Positions 17,073-25,206 of a DNA stretch of 46,832 bases are shown here, one piece after another (positions within the stretch are counted from its first letter, which is position 1; each line of letters begins with the position of its first letter). The stretch is from Deltaproteobacteria bacterium (lineage in GTDB: Bacteria > Desulfobacterota > Desulfobacteria > Desulfobacterales > C00003060): contig JAFDKF010000012.1 in the NCBI GenBank assembly GCA_019307135.1, positions 1-46,832 on the forward strand, in the 5' to 3' direction. A program made the translations under genes and the position numbers. A model generated the notes under the pieces. It saw nothing but the letters and a program-made list of their open reading frames with translations. It was not told the origin of the DNA and ran no database searches.

Positions 17073-17194
17073 AAGATGATATAGTGAAGCTTGCGTATAG
17101 TTATTGATCTGCGAAATCTGCGAAATCTGTGGATGGGATTGAGGGATTTGTATTGGCCTGTTTGGACTATCGCTGGTTACCACTGACCAACTGA

Positions 17195-18214
17195 CTATGG
17201 CGTATGGATTGTTGCCCCTGGTCGGACGGCCTTCTCGGCCTTGGTAATCAACGCCGTGGCGGTCGTATCCTCGGTTCGCAGGATGATGATTTTGCCGTAT
17301 TCTACAGGTGGCAGCACGATATCCTCTTCTGCCTTCGGATCGATACGCACCTTTTCCTGGTAGTAGATACTGTACAATTGGCCTGCCTTGACGCCGTCTT
17401 TGTGTCCCTTGTCGATAAAGACAACCGTATCGGCGAACATGCCCTGATGGTCTTCGGCAGCAATGATCTTGCCTTTGAGCCCCTCTTTGCTCTCAACGAG
17501 CGTGATCTTCGGTGACAGTGGTTCATACGGGATCAGAAGGTCATTGAGTTCAATATGGCGGAATGATTGTAGAACCCTTCCGATAGAAAACCTCGGTTCC
17601 ACCCCGCCAATCTCAACCACGCCCAATACGTAGTACTGAACCCCGATGAGCGCCTTGGTGTCCTTGTCCTTTAGAGGCTTTGATCTCATCCGGAGCACGG
17701 CAAAATGTTTTCCCCGTTCAAAGGTGTTCTTTCCGACGGGACGGATATAGACCATGTCCCCCTGGCTTATCATGACTTTCTTATCCTTGACCTTGAATAG
17801 GATGCCGGAGGGGTCAATAGGGTCTTTCCTTATGAACCCCACCTTGTTAATGGCAGGATAAGAATAGTACGGAGGCTCTTCCGGCTGCACGGCCTCTTCG
17901 GGCTCGGGCTCCGGCTCAGGCTGGATCATTGCTTCGAGTTCTTCTCGGCTGTAAATACGGACTCGCTCGCCCGGATATATCCAGTGAGGATTGGCAATCT
18001 CCTGGTTTTTCTCCCAGAGATCCGGCCAAATCCACGGGGAATCATAGAAATGCTCAGAGATGTCCCACAGGGTATCGCCCTTCTGGATGGTATAATAGAG
18101 CCCTGACTCAAGTTCGAGGGTCTTTTCCGTACCCTCCTCTGCATGAGAACTTTTCAGGAAAAGGGAACCAACTCCTATGCAGATACAGAAAAAGAAGATT
18201 ATTTTGCGAGACAT
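17195..18214 (-). CDS. TsaP-like LysM protein, secretin-associated
   Basis: 339 aa with a signal peptide (KIIFFFCICIGVGSLFL..., cleavage after SHA near residue 26). A single LysM follows at about 40-88 (YTIQKGDTLWDISEHFYDSPW ... HWIYPGERVRI), then an acidic proline linker (PEPEPEPEE, about 98-115). The C-terminal region has GMFADTVVFIDKGHKDGVKAGQLYSIY and GKIIILRTEDTTATALI, resembling FlgT C-terminal-type domains. LysM plus FlgT-C-like is the layout of TsaP, which binds peptidoglycan and surrounds the PilQ secretin. It follows pilQ on the same strand with a 262-bp spacer filled by a repeat. The long LysM variant with W-rich DSPWIWPDLWEKN also fits TsaP. Confidence 0.75.
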   Translation of the reverse strand: MSRKIIFFFCICIGVGSLFLKSSHAEEGTEKTLELESGLYYTIQKGDTLWDISEHFYDSPWIWPDLWEKNQEIANPHWIYPGERVRIYSREELEAMIQPEPEPEPEEAVQPEEPPYYSYPAINKVGFIRKDPIDPSGILFKVKDKKVMISQGDMVYIRPVGKNTFERGKHFAVLRMRSKPLKDKDTKALIGVQYYVLGVVEIGGVEPRFSIGRVLQSFRHIELNDLLIPYEPLSPKITLVESKEGLKGKIIAAEDHQGMFADTVVFIDKGHKDGVKAGQLYSIYYQEKVRIDPKAEEDIVLPPVEYGKIIILRTEDTTATALITKAEKAVRPGATIHTP

Positions 18215-18267
18215 CCGAGTTCCTTTAGTTCCTTAGTTCTAAGATTCGTGTTTTTCTGGCAGAAAAC

Positions 18268-18470
18268 AAATTCGAAATCCGAATATCGAAATCCGTACTG
18301 TTCTCAAGGCGTGAGCCGCAAACAAATTCTAAATCCTCAAAATTCAAATGACCAAAACTGAGTGCACGACCATATCTCAAACAGCTCAAATTCCATGTTT
18401 TGAACATTCGATCATTTGTATTTTCGGTTTGTTTCGAGTTTCGAATTTCGAGCTTCGGATTTCCGACTTG
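18268..18470. repeat. Element A-like remnant between pilQ and tsaP
   Basis: ATTCGAAATCCGAATATCGAA on one side and GTTTCGAGTTTCGAATTTCG on the other match the interior of element A. The terminal hairpins are missing. The 24-bp unit at 18296-18319 interrupts it. Confidence 0.65.
18296..18319 (+). repeat. 24-bp micro-insertion, copy 2
   Basis: Reads TACTGTTCTC then AAGGCGTGAGCCGC, then AAAC. Removing exactly these 24 bp restores GAAATCCG-AAACAAATTC, the form expected for the host repeat. Confidence 0.75.
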
Positions 18471-18476
18471 TCCGGG

Positions 18477-20810
18477 TTAGGGGTTTGATTCTTGCACTTT
18501 TTCCGTCAGGGTTGCCTCTTCAAGCTTTACTATGGTCGGCGTCACAAAAATCAAGAGTTCTCTCTTTTGCTCCATTTTGGATTGTGACCTGAAGAGCCAT
18601 CCTAATACGGGGATCCTGGAGAGCCAGGGCACCCGCTGTTTTGACAACGATTCTTGCTTTGTAATGATCCCACCGATGACGATGGTATCTCCATCGTTTA
18701 CCAGTAGTTCTGTGCCTGCCTCTTTTTTACTAATCGCCGGAGTGCCCAGGACTTCGTTGTCCCAGTCGGGAGCATCTTTCTTGGCAACGATCTTCATGGA
18801 AATACGACGGTCCGGCGTGATATGGGGCGTTACTTCCAATTTGAGGACCGCTTTTGCCCATTTGAGGCTATAGCTTCCCTCTTCAAGAACCTGGTAGGGT
18901 ATCTCGAGGCCCTGTTCTATATAAGCCTCTTTGTTGTCCAAAGTAAGAATTCTTGGCGAAGATATGATCTTGCCCTTCCCTTCAGATTCCATGGCCTGAA
19001 GATTAGCATGGAGGGTTAAAGGATTAGTACCAGTTCTGGAAAAAGTAAATCCAATACCACTTGTGGGCCCGGCCGCAGGCAGGTTTACCGCCAAATTGTC
19101 GCCCAGCAGACCAAAGGGTCCATATGATCTCCTCTCGCCGGGTCTGAGGTCATATTCTTCCTCCTCCGGGTCATATGTTAGCCCCCGGTCATATCTTCCC
19201 CCCCACTGTATGCCGAGCTCACGAGAAAAATCGGTGTTGGCCTCCACAATCCGGGCCTCTATCATGACCTGAGGCGTCACGACATCGAGCTTATTGACAA
19301 CCTCTCTGGCATCGTCAATAGCCATCTGGATGTCCTTCATGATGATCATATTGGTCCGTGTATCAATCATCACCTTTCCCTGGTCTGTCTTGATCTCGTC
19401 CAGGTGCGTCTTTATGGACGAGGCGTCTGCGTAGTTGATGGGAATGTACGCTGTGACCGAAGGCTCGAGCTCTTTTGCCGCCTGTTCGGCCTCTGCTTTT
19501 GCTCGGAATGCCTTGTTTTCTGCTTCCAGGGTCGAAAGCATTGCAATGCGAACAATATTTCCTTCTTCAACGCAGTCGAGCTTATTCATGTTAAGGATCA
19601 GATCCAGAACCTGATCCCAGGGGACATTGTCAAGTTTTAGCGTCACCCTGCCTTTAACATCATTGCCTATGACAAAGTTTTTTCCGCTTATTTCGTGCAG
19701 GATGCGAAAGACGTGACGGATATCCGCATCCTGGAAATCGAGCGATATCTTTTGCCCTGTATAAATCTTTCCCGTTTCAGTCAAAACGGGCTCCTCCGGC
19801 GGCACTTCCTCTTCCTTTACGATCTCCGCCTCGGCCTCTTTCATCACCTGTTGCCATTCTGGCACCTTCACATCCGGCAGGGGCCCGGGAGGTACGGTGG
19901 AAGGCTCAAGGTCAACAATTAATACATCTTCTTTCTGCTCCACTCTGTAGGGAACCGCCTCTCGCAATTGTATTGCTATGACGGCAGTATCTCCCATCCT
20001 GGCCGTTTGTATTGGAACGACCCGATCAACAGCACTCTTGAACCGTGTAGTAATAAGTGGGCGCTTTTGAAATTTCGGAATCTTGGTATTAAAAAGCTTC
20101 AACAAGAGCCTTTTGTCTGAAGGCTTCTCTGTTTCGTAGCGAATCTTGTTGGTGGTCCCGATGGTGACCCTTGATTTGCCGCTCTCCAGCATGACAAAGT
20201 CGATCCGGTTGACCCACGCCGGTTTTCCAACCTCCTCAGCTTCCGCAGGAACTGGGGCCGGGCTTTCAGGTTCCACCCCCTCTGCCACGGGCTCAGGTCT
20301 CTCTTCAACTTCAATGCCTTTTTCCGGCTCCGGGAGGGTTGGCGTCCGTTCTGCTATTGGCTTTCTGAAACAAACCAGAAGTTGATTCTTTTCCTGAGTT
20401 GCTCTGTAGGGAACATCATCTTTCAAGTTGATTTGAACCCTGGAGTAACCCCCTCTGCCTGTCGGTTCAGTGGTAACAATGCTCTTGATGAGAGTGCTCT
20501 CTGGTGTGTAGATCTCCTGAACCCCTTTCAAAGAGGTTTTCGGGAAATAGAGGACTACGCCAAGCGGTAAAAGGTGTTTGACTGACGTGTAGGCCAGGGG
20601 CTGGTTACCCTTGACGGTGACCAGGGTCTGGGTGGCTTCCTCGGCAAGCGTGATTTCGTGGATGACCTTTTCCTGGGAAGGGGCCTCCTGTTCAATGGCC
20701 CCTGGTTTCGTATGTGTTTTGGAAGCGCAGCCCCCCATCATACCTATGATGAGTGCAAGGGCCCACAACAGCCAAATGTCGTGCCAAATCCTTCTTGATG
20801 CATGATTCAT
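18477..20810 (-). CDS. pilQ: Type IV pilus secretin PilQ
   Basis: 777 aa. A lipoprotein-type signal peptide with MGGC (C28) is followed by two AMIN-type beta domains (about 50-150 and 195-300), which bind peptidoglycan in this family. The secretin N0/STN domain begins ISLDFQDADIRHVFRILHEISGKNFVI. A secretin N1 domain includes YADASSIKTHLDEI and DTRTNMIIMKD. The C-terminal secretin barrel carries VEANTDFSRELGIQWGG, SSPRILTLDNKEAYIEQG and VPWLSRIPVLGWLFR. It forms the outer-membrane pore for the pilus. The gene starts 15 bp after pilP and closes the pilMNOPQ run. Confidence 0.95.
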   Translation of the reverse strand: MNHASRRIWHDIWLLWALALIIGMMGGCASKTHTKPGAIEQEAPSQEKVIHEITLAEEATQTLVTVKGNQPLAYTSVKHLLPLGVVLYFPKTSLKGVQEIYTPESTLIKSIVTTEPTGRGGYSRVQINLKDDVPYRATQEKNQLLVCFRKPIAERTPTLPEPEKGIEVEERPEPVAEGVEPESPAPVPAEAEEVGKPAWVNRIDFVMLESGKSRVTIGTTNKIRYETEKPSDKRLLLKLFNTKIPKFQKRPLITTRFKSAVDRVVPIQTARMGDTAVIAIQLREAVPYRVEQKEDVLIVDLEPSTVPPGPLPDVKVPEWQQVMKEAEAEIVKEEEVPPEEPVLTETGKIYTGQKISLDFQDADIRHVFRILHEISGKNFVIGNDVKGRVTLKLDNVPWDQVLDLILNMNKLDCVEEGNIVRIAMLSTLEAENKAFRAKAEAEQAAKELEPSVTAYIPINYADASSIKTHLDEIKTDQGKVMIDTRTNMIIMKDIQMAIDDAREVVNKLDVVTPQVMIEARIVEANTDFSRELGIQWGGRYDRGLTYDPEEEEYDLRPGERRSYGPFGLLGDNLAVNLPAAGPTSGIGFTFSRTGTNPLTLHANLQAMESEGKGKIISSPRILTLDNKEAYIEQGLEIPYQVLEEGSYSLKWAKAVLKLEVTPHITPDRRISMKIVAKKDAPDWDNEVLGTPAISKKEAGTELLVNDGDTIVIGGIITKQESLSKQRVPWLSRIPVLGWLFRSQSKMEQKRELLIFVTPTIVKLEEATLTEKVQESNP

Positions 20811-20825
20811 GTTACACCTGTCCCG

Positions 20826-21608
20826 TTACACCTGTCCCGGCCTTTTCTGAAGTCTCAATTCTCTTGTTTGAGGTTTCATTTCACCCGAAGTAAAATCCTC
20901 AACTTCCTCTTCGACGATGACCCTGTCCTTAATTATTTGCTTGACCTGCCCAAAATTCGTGCCAACGTATGTCCCCTTAGTGATAACATATCCCTTCCCA
21001 GACGGGTCTGCCACCAGGGCCTTGTTTCCGGTAGGCAAGATGATAATGCCAACAAGATTCAGATGGGTCAGGTCAACCTTTTGAAGCGGTGTGAGAGGCA
21101 GCCTCTTTTTTTTCTTCCCCTTTTTCTTGGCAGGAGCCATACCCTCGCGCTCTGGTGCAAAAATTGGTCTGAAAGGATCGGGTTTTCCTTTAGGATCATA
21201 CGAGTAGGTGAGTTTTTTCGTCGCTTCTTCACGAATTAGCTTGGGCGTTGTTCCAGCCTGCTGGACCATGGGCTTTTTTTCGGGTAACGGTGGTCCCACG
21301 TCGGCCTGTTGCAAAGGAGGCTTGCTTGCAGCTCTGGTCTCGAAAACTTTTTCCTTGATTTTTTCAACAGGGATTTTTGCCTCTTCTACAGTCTTTTCCG
21401 GAGGCTGGGCCATTTGAGGTTTAACGGCCGCACTTTCCTTAGGTTTCACGGCTTGAGAGGTCTGCTTCTCAGGCGTGGCGACCTTTTTTCGAACCGGTGC
21501 CGGTTGCGGGGGAGGCTCCGATTCCGTACTATTTCCGCACCCTGCTGCAGCGAGCACAATCAGAATCAACCCGAGGAGCAAATTGCGAGCGCTGGCTGCC
21601 ATTGTCAT
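20826..21608 (-). CDS. pilP: Pilus alignment lipoprotein PilP
   Basis: 260 aa, longer than the usual 170-180 aa PilP because of a Pro/Lys/Glu-rich linker. Lipobox AAGC at C24. The folded C-terminal domain carries YDPKGKPDPFRPIF, KVDLTHLNLVGIIILPTGNKALVADPSGKGYVITKGTYVG and DRVIVEEEVEDF, all typical of PilP. It links the PilN/PilO inner-membrane complex to PilQ. It is the fourth pil gene of the operon. A 182-bp spacer containing repeat E separates it from pilO, while the other junctions are tighter. Confidence 0.9.
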   Translation of the reverse strand: MTMAASARNLLLGLILIVLAAAGCGNSTESEPPPQPAPVRKKVATPEKQTSQAVKPKESAAVKPQMAQPPEKTVEEAKIPVEKIKEKVFETRAASKPPLQQADVGPPLPEKKPMVQQAGTTPKLIREEATKKLTYSYDPKGKPDPFRPIFAPEREGMAPAKKKGKKKKRLPLTPLQKVDLTHLNLVGIIILPTGNKALVADPSGKGYVITKGTYVGTNFGQVKQIIKDRVIVEEEVEDFTSGEMKPQTRELRLQKRPGQV

Positions 21609-21653
21609 ATCAGCCCCTTTTTTCCCTCTTGCCTAGAGAAGCTCCGCCTCAAT

Positions 21654-21753
21654 CCCTGGCCCAGACCTGGTTTTTCTCGTAGGGGCGGCTTTACGCCGCC
21701 TGTCATTGGGGCGGGATAAACCCGCCCCTACGATCTGTCGCGCCAGGGCGGGC
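21654..21753. repeat. Element E, copy 2, with a palindrome nested inside
   Basis: Ends CCCTGGCCCAGACC and CTGTCGCGCCAGGGCGGGC match the other E copies. The interior (21678-21732) is a second repeat with GGGGCGGGATAAACCCGCCC, shared with 627-701. The mosaic sits between pilO and pilP inside the operon. Confidence 0.75.
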
Positions 21754-21790
21754 TTGACACAGATTTTAAGATCTTGGCCTATGTAGACGG

Positions 21791-22396
21791 CTATTTACTC
21801 TTTTGTGCACCTTCGACAAATTGAAACGTGGTCGCCACGCACGATGCCTCCAGGTGTCTTTCGGCCTTTTTAGAATCCTTTGAACCCTTGATTTTGATGT
21901 TGGAGATATTGACGATTCTGGAAAGTCTCGCCACCTGGTCAAAAAACATCGCCAGGTTGTGATATCCGCCCCTTACCTGTATCTTTACGGGAATCTCAGC
22001 ATAAAAGCCTTTTGAAACCCCTTTCTCCGGCTTGAATAACAGGAACTCCAGACCTGAACGTATACCTGATTGTGATATGCTCTCAAGGAGGCTCGGAATC
22101 TCCTTCTTGTCCGGCAAAACCTGAAGGGCAAGCCTGAAATTTGCCTGAGCCTCTTTGAACTGTTTCTCGTATTTGTCAAGATCTTTTGCGGCTGCCCTTG
22201 CTTTTGTCAGCTTGACCTGAAGGCCATCATAGTCTTTCTTTAACTCATCGATTCTGCCGGCTTTCGGCATATAGAAAAAATAAAAGAATGCACCCCCAAG
22301 CAGCAGGAACGTGCCTGCGCAGATCGCTATCCTGTGCACCCTGCTCAGTGCCGCAATCTTTTCAAAGGGGAGACCTGGTAGTGAAAGTTTTGCCAT
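21791..22396 (-). CDS. pilO: Pilus alignment protein PilO
   Basis: 201 aa. A short cytoplasmic start, one membrane helix (IAICAGTFLLLGGAFFYFFYM), a coiled coil (DELKKDYDGLQVKLTKARAAAKDLDKYEKQF) and a periplasmic ferredoxin-like domain with EIPVKIQVRGGYHNLAMFFDQVARLSRIVNISNIKI, the PilO signature. It heterodimerises with PilN in the inner membrane and aligns the motor complex with PilP and PilQ. It lies between pilN and pilP in the standard order. Confidence 0.92.
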   Translation of the reverse strand: MAKLSLPGLPFEKIAALSRVHRIAICAGTFLLLGGAFFYFFYMPKAGRIDELKKDYDGLQVKLTKARAAAKDLDKYEKQFKEAQANFRLALQVLPDKKEIPSLLESISQSGIRSGLEFLLFKPEKGVSKGFYAEIPVKIQVRGGYHNLAMFFDQVARLSRIVNISNIKIKGSKDSKKAERHLEASCVATTFQFVEGAQKSK

Positions 22397-22417
22397 CTTG
22401 CCCTATAATGTTTTTTG

Positions 22418-22475
22418 GTAACCGTTCACTGGTTCAGAGGTTGTAACGCTGAACTTTGAACCTGTGAACGCCTAC
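22418..22475. repeat. Element F, copy 1, overlapping the pilN stop
   Basis: 58 bp from GTAACCGTTCACTGGTTCAG to CCTGTGAACGCCTAC, the two ends of element F seen at 24417-24585 and 42625-42714. The pilN stop codon (22472-22474) falls inside the shared right end. Confidence 0.75.
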
Positions 22476-23044
22476 GTTTCTGGTTCTTTTTTCGGCCCTC
22501 TGCTTGATAGCTGACAGGTCATCGTAAATTGCTTGAACTTCTTGTCCTTCTGTAACTTGATTTGCTTGGAGGATATGAGGTCTACCACCTTGAAATAAGG
22601 CGAGTTCTCAAGGCGGGTCATGAAATCGGCAATGGTCTTGTTATCCATGGCTACGCCTGCAAGATTCATCTTCCCACCGGCTTCAGTCAGGCTCGTGAGC
22701 CACATCCTTTCTGCCACCACCAGGCTGGTAAGGGCATCCATGATCTGCACCGGTCCGGTACGGTTTTCTTCCAGCTTAGCAATAATATCGGTCTTTTCGC
22801 GCAGCTTCTGAAGCTCACTTTTTATTTCCTTAACACGGTTTGCAGCCGTTTGATATCTCTTCAGGTCTCTTTGGGCCGCTTCGATCTTGGCAGTCAGGTC
22901 GGATATTGTGCCGGTCATGGAAACCGCAAGATACGCCATGGCGCTGACGGTAAAAACAATACACAGGGCAAAGATCGACACCTGCCGTCGAATGTTTTCC
23001 TTTCTTCGTGCGGCTCGAACCGGCAATAGATTGACCCGGATCAT
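22472..23044 (-). CDS. pilN: Pilus alignment protein PilN
   Basis: 190 aa. It starts with the conserved MIRVNLLPVR peptide that docks into PilM, followed by RAARRKENIRRQVSIFALCIVFTVSAMAYLAVSM (one membrane helix), a coiled coil and a periplasmic domain. Its ATG overlaps the pilM stop by 4 nt (ATGA), so translation is coupled. The last codons run into repeat F, which supplies the stop codon. The C-terminal tail (SSRGPKKEPET) may thus have been trimmed or changed by the element. Confidence 0.92.
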   Translation of the reverse strand: MIRVNLLPVRAARRKENIRRQVSIFALCIVFTVSAMAYLAVSMTGTISDLTAKIEAAQRDLKRYQTAANRVKEIKSELQKLREKTDIIAKLEENRTGPVQIMDALTSLVVAERMWLTSLTEAGGKMNLAGVAMDNKTIADFMTRLENSPYFKVVDLISSKQIKLQKDKKFKQFTMTCQLSSRGPKKEPET

Positions 23045-24096
23045 TTGTCGTCCACCCTCCTTGATGCCAGGCCCATGCAGATCACAGCTTGAGGAGCAAT
23101 CTTCTGAAGATAGTCCATGTCGTTCTGTTTTTCGTTAATATTCATGCTGGTGAAGGGATTACACATCTGTACATCGATGGAAGTCTCGCTTGAAAGAAGC
23201 TCGGAAAATCCCGCCGTCTGCGCGGCACCACCGCTCAGGATGATCCGCTTGATTTCCTCATCAGCATATGTAGAATAGTAAAAATCCATGGCCCGCCTGA
23301 TCTCATTACACCAGCCGGAGGTGAAGGAAGCAATGATCTCCCGAACCTCTTCCTCAGGCACGTTGTCCTTTGTCTCGCCTATCTTGATAGCCTCGGCCTC
23401 CTCAAATGAACAATCAAACCGGGAGGCAATCTCCTGGACAATCTGCTCTCCCCCAACTGTCGCCTCTCGAGTGAAAGCAGACATATAGTCTTTTATGATG
23501 TTGATATTCATCTTGTTGGCCCCGATATCGATCAGGGCAATGCTTCCTTCTTCATTCGAGTAGTTATCTTCAAACACCCTTTCCAGAGCAAACACATCAA
23601 TGTCGATCACACAGGGAGTCAGGTTTGCCATTTCCAGGACGTCTACATACTCATCAATGATCTCCTTCTTGGCTGCGACCAGCATTACATTCATTTGATT
23701 CGGATTTGATTCATGTTCTCCAATAACGTAAAAATCGATGTTAACATCCTGCACATCGAATGGGATATACTGTTCGGCCTCATACTCAATACTGTCCTGC
23801 AGCTCCTCCTCTGTCATTTTTCCTACAGTGATCCTCTTGATGATGATCGAATAACCGGCAACAGAGGTGGCCACATTACGTTCCTTGACGTTTAAGTCCT
23901 TTACGAGACCCTTGATGGCATCGGCCACCACCTCGGGCTCTTTGATACGACCTTCCTCTATAAGACCATGAGGCAGGTCAGCCATGCCAAACTTTTGTAA
24001 GATACAACCTTTTTTTGTCTGCACGACCTCACCCAGCTTAATCGTTCGTGAGCCAATGTCCAGGCCTATGAGGTGGTCCTTTTTGCCAAAAATCAT
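23041..24096 (-). CDS. pilM: Pilus assembly actin-like ATPase PilM
   Basis: 351 aa, the normal PilM length. Actin-fold motifs: LIGLDIGSRTIKLGEV at the N-terminus, ALIDIGANKMNINII as the second phosphate loop, and RIILSGGAAQTAGFSELL as the adenosine site. Cytoplasmic PilM binds the N-terminus of PilN and the motor ATPases. GAGGAAG, its ribosome site, overlaps the stop of the upstream HTH gene, so the two are probably translated together. It heads the pilMNOPQ run. Confidence 0.95.
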   Translation of the reverse strand: MIFGKKDHLIGLDIGSRTIKLGEVVQTKKGCILQKFGMADLPHGLIEEGRIKEPEVVADAIKGLVKDLNVKERNVATSVAGYSIIIKRITVGKMTEEELQDSIEYEAEQYIPFDVQDVNIDFYVIGEHESNPNQMNVMLVAAKKEIIDEYVDVLEMANLTPCVIDIDVFALERVFEDNYSNEEGSIALIDIGANKMNINIIKDYMSAFTREATVGGEQIVQEIASRFDCSFEEAEAIKIGETKDNVPEEEVREIIASFTSGWCNEIRRAMDFYYSTYADEEIKRIILSGGAAQTAGFSELLSSETSIDVQMCNPFTSMNINEKQNDMDYLQKIAPQAVICMGLASRRVDDK

Positions 24097-24105
24097 GGCA
24101 CTTCC

Positions 24106-24303
24106 TCAGCTAGTGAATACCTTATCTTTGTCCGAAAGTTTGTAACCAAGGGCCAAAAGGATCTTCCGCTTGGTCTCCATACGGCAATCCATGCCCTTTT
24201 CTATCCTGTCAATGGTGATAGGGGACACACCGGCTTTTCTTGCCAGTTCGGCCTTGCTCATCAAAAACGATTCGCGTATCTGTTTCAATGTATTCTTCCC
24301 CAT
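24106..24303 (-). CDS. Small HTH (XRE/Cro-CI) regulator before pilM
   Basis: 65 aa, essentially one helix-turn-helix domain: IRESFLMSKAELARKAGVSPITIDRIEKG, then TKRKILLALGYKLSD. It lies 9 bp upstream of pilM and just downstream of a sigma-54-type promoter, so it is the first gene of the operon. AGGAGA (24313-24318) supports the start. It may regulate its own operon or another pilus target; DNA target and effector are unknown. Confidence 0.85.
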   Translation of the reverse strand: MGKNTLKQIRESFLMSKAELARKAGVSPITIDRIEKGMDCRMETKRKILLALGYKLSDKDKVFTS

Positions 24304-24374
24304 GTGACATTGTCTCCTGGTAACCGGGTAGATGGTAAACCATCATACACAGCCCTTAAGATGATGTTTTGCCC

Positions 24375-24390
24375 TGCAATCTGTGTGCCA
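24375..24390 (-). promoter_or_regulatory. Sigma-54 (-24/-12) promoter of the HTH-pilMNOPQ operon
   Basis: On the minus strand TGGCACA-CAGA-TTGCA fits TGGCACG-N4-TTGCA with one mismatch and exact GG-N10-GC spacing. It is about 70 bp upstream of the HTH start. It resembles the site at 3273-3288. Confidence 0.7.
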
Positions 24391-24416
24391 TATAGGATTT
24401 TGGAGGATCACTATTT

Positions 24417-24585
24417 GTAGGCGTTCACAGGTTCAGAGTTCACCGTTCAGGGTTACCTTTTTTGATTGTCGATTTACGGTTGTCGATTGTCGATTGTTTT
24501 TTCAATCATCAATCGGGCGGTGATAAGGGGTCAGCTCTCAACATTTGTTCGGTGAACCCTGAACCTCTGAACCATGAACGGTTAC
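24417..24585. repeat. Element F, copy 2 (169 bp)
   Basis: Begins GTAGGCGTTCACAGGTTCAG and ends CCATGAACGGTTAC, the inverted ends of element F. Interior words include GTCGATT repeated in phase (24478-24500). It lies just beyond the sigma-54 site of the pil operon. Confidence 0.75.
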
Positions 24586-24593
24586 AGATTTCT

Positions 24594-24657
24594 CCCTGGC
24601 CCAGACCGGGCTCGACTTGCAGGAACGTTCCCGGGCTCCTGTCGCGCCAGGGCGGGC
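24594..24657. repeat. Element E, copy 3
   Basis: Ends CCCTGGCCCAGACC and CTGTCGCGCCAGGGCGGGC, with a third, different interior (TTCCCGGG...). Confidence 0.7.
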
Positions 24658-24880
24658 CCTTCGGTCGAAATGACAGAAAAATCGTCGAAATGACAGAAAA
24701 AGCAATGGATATGAACAATTACAATTTATTATCCAGCAAGGCGTGAATTTGTCAAGCAATTTATATTAACTTGTATATAAATTGTTTTAAATTATCATAT
24801 ATTGTAGGTTTTTGAGGGCAGGATACCACATATGGAGTGTTGGGGTGATGGAGAGTCCTTAACTTTAGTTCACTTTAGAC
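24658..24880. other. Spacer with a 17-bp direct repeat and an AT-rich stretch
   Basis: TCGAAATGACAGAAAAA occurs twice (24665-24681 and 24685-24701). The stretch 24750-24810 is AT-rich. The last part (24858-24880) carries ACTTTAGTTCACTTTAG words like element G. No gene is seen. Confidence 0.5.
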
Positions 24881-25177
24881 CTCATCGTTCGCTTAATAAA
24901 TTCGTACTTGGATTAATTCTTATATGCACCTAAATCTTTATCCCGTTTTGGTTTCAGGTTTCAGGTGTCAGGGCACATGTAGGTTTGCGGCTTACGCCTT
25001 GAAAACAGCACAGGTGTCAGTGTTCAGGTGTCAGGAAAGAGAAACGCAAAAACTGAAACCTGACACCCGAAACCTGAAACCTGGTTTCTGACACCTGAAA
25101 CCTGAAACCTGAGGAATATATCTTTTCATAAATTCTCAAAATTAACAAAGGTCTATCCCTATTAAACGAATGATAAG
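24881..25177 (+). repeat. Element B, copy 1, downstream of ETF-QO (297 bp)
   Basis: Starts CTCATCGTTCGCTTAATA and ends TATTAAACGAATGATAAG, giving an 18-bp imperfect terminal inverted repeat. The interior has opposed arms of heptamer words (GTTTCAG/GTGTCAG against CCTGAAA). A second copy in the same orientation lies at 26899-27140. This copy also carries the 24-bp unit at 24987-25010. Confidence 0.85.
24987..25010 (-). repeat. 24-bp micro-insertion, copy 3
   Basis: On the minus strand TGCTGTTTTC then AAGGCGTAAGCCGC, followed by AAAC. The other B copy (27001-27010) is the empty site: GTTT-CAGGTGTCAGTG with nothing between. Confidence 0.85.
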
Positions 25178-25206
25178 TTAAACACTTTACACACTTTACA
25201 CACTTT

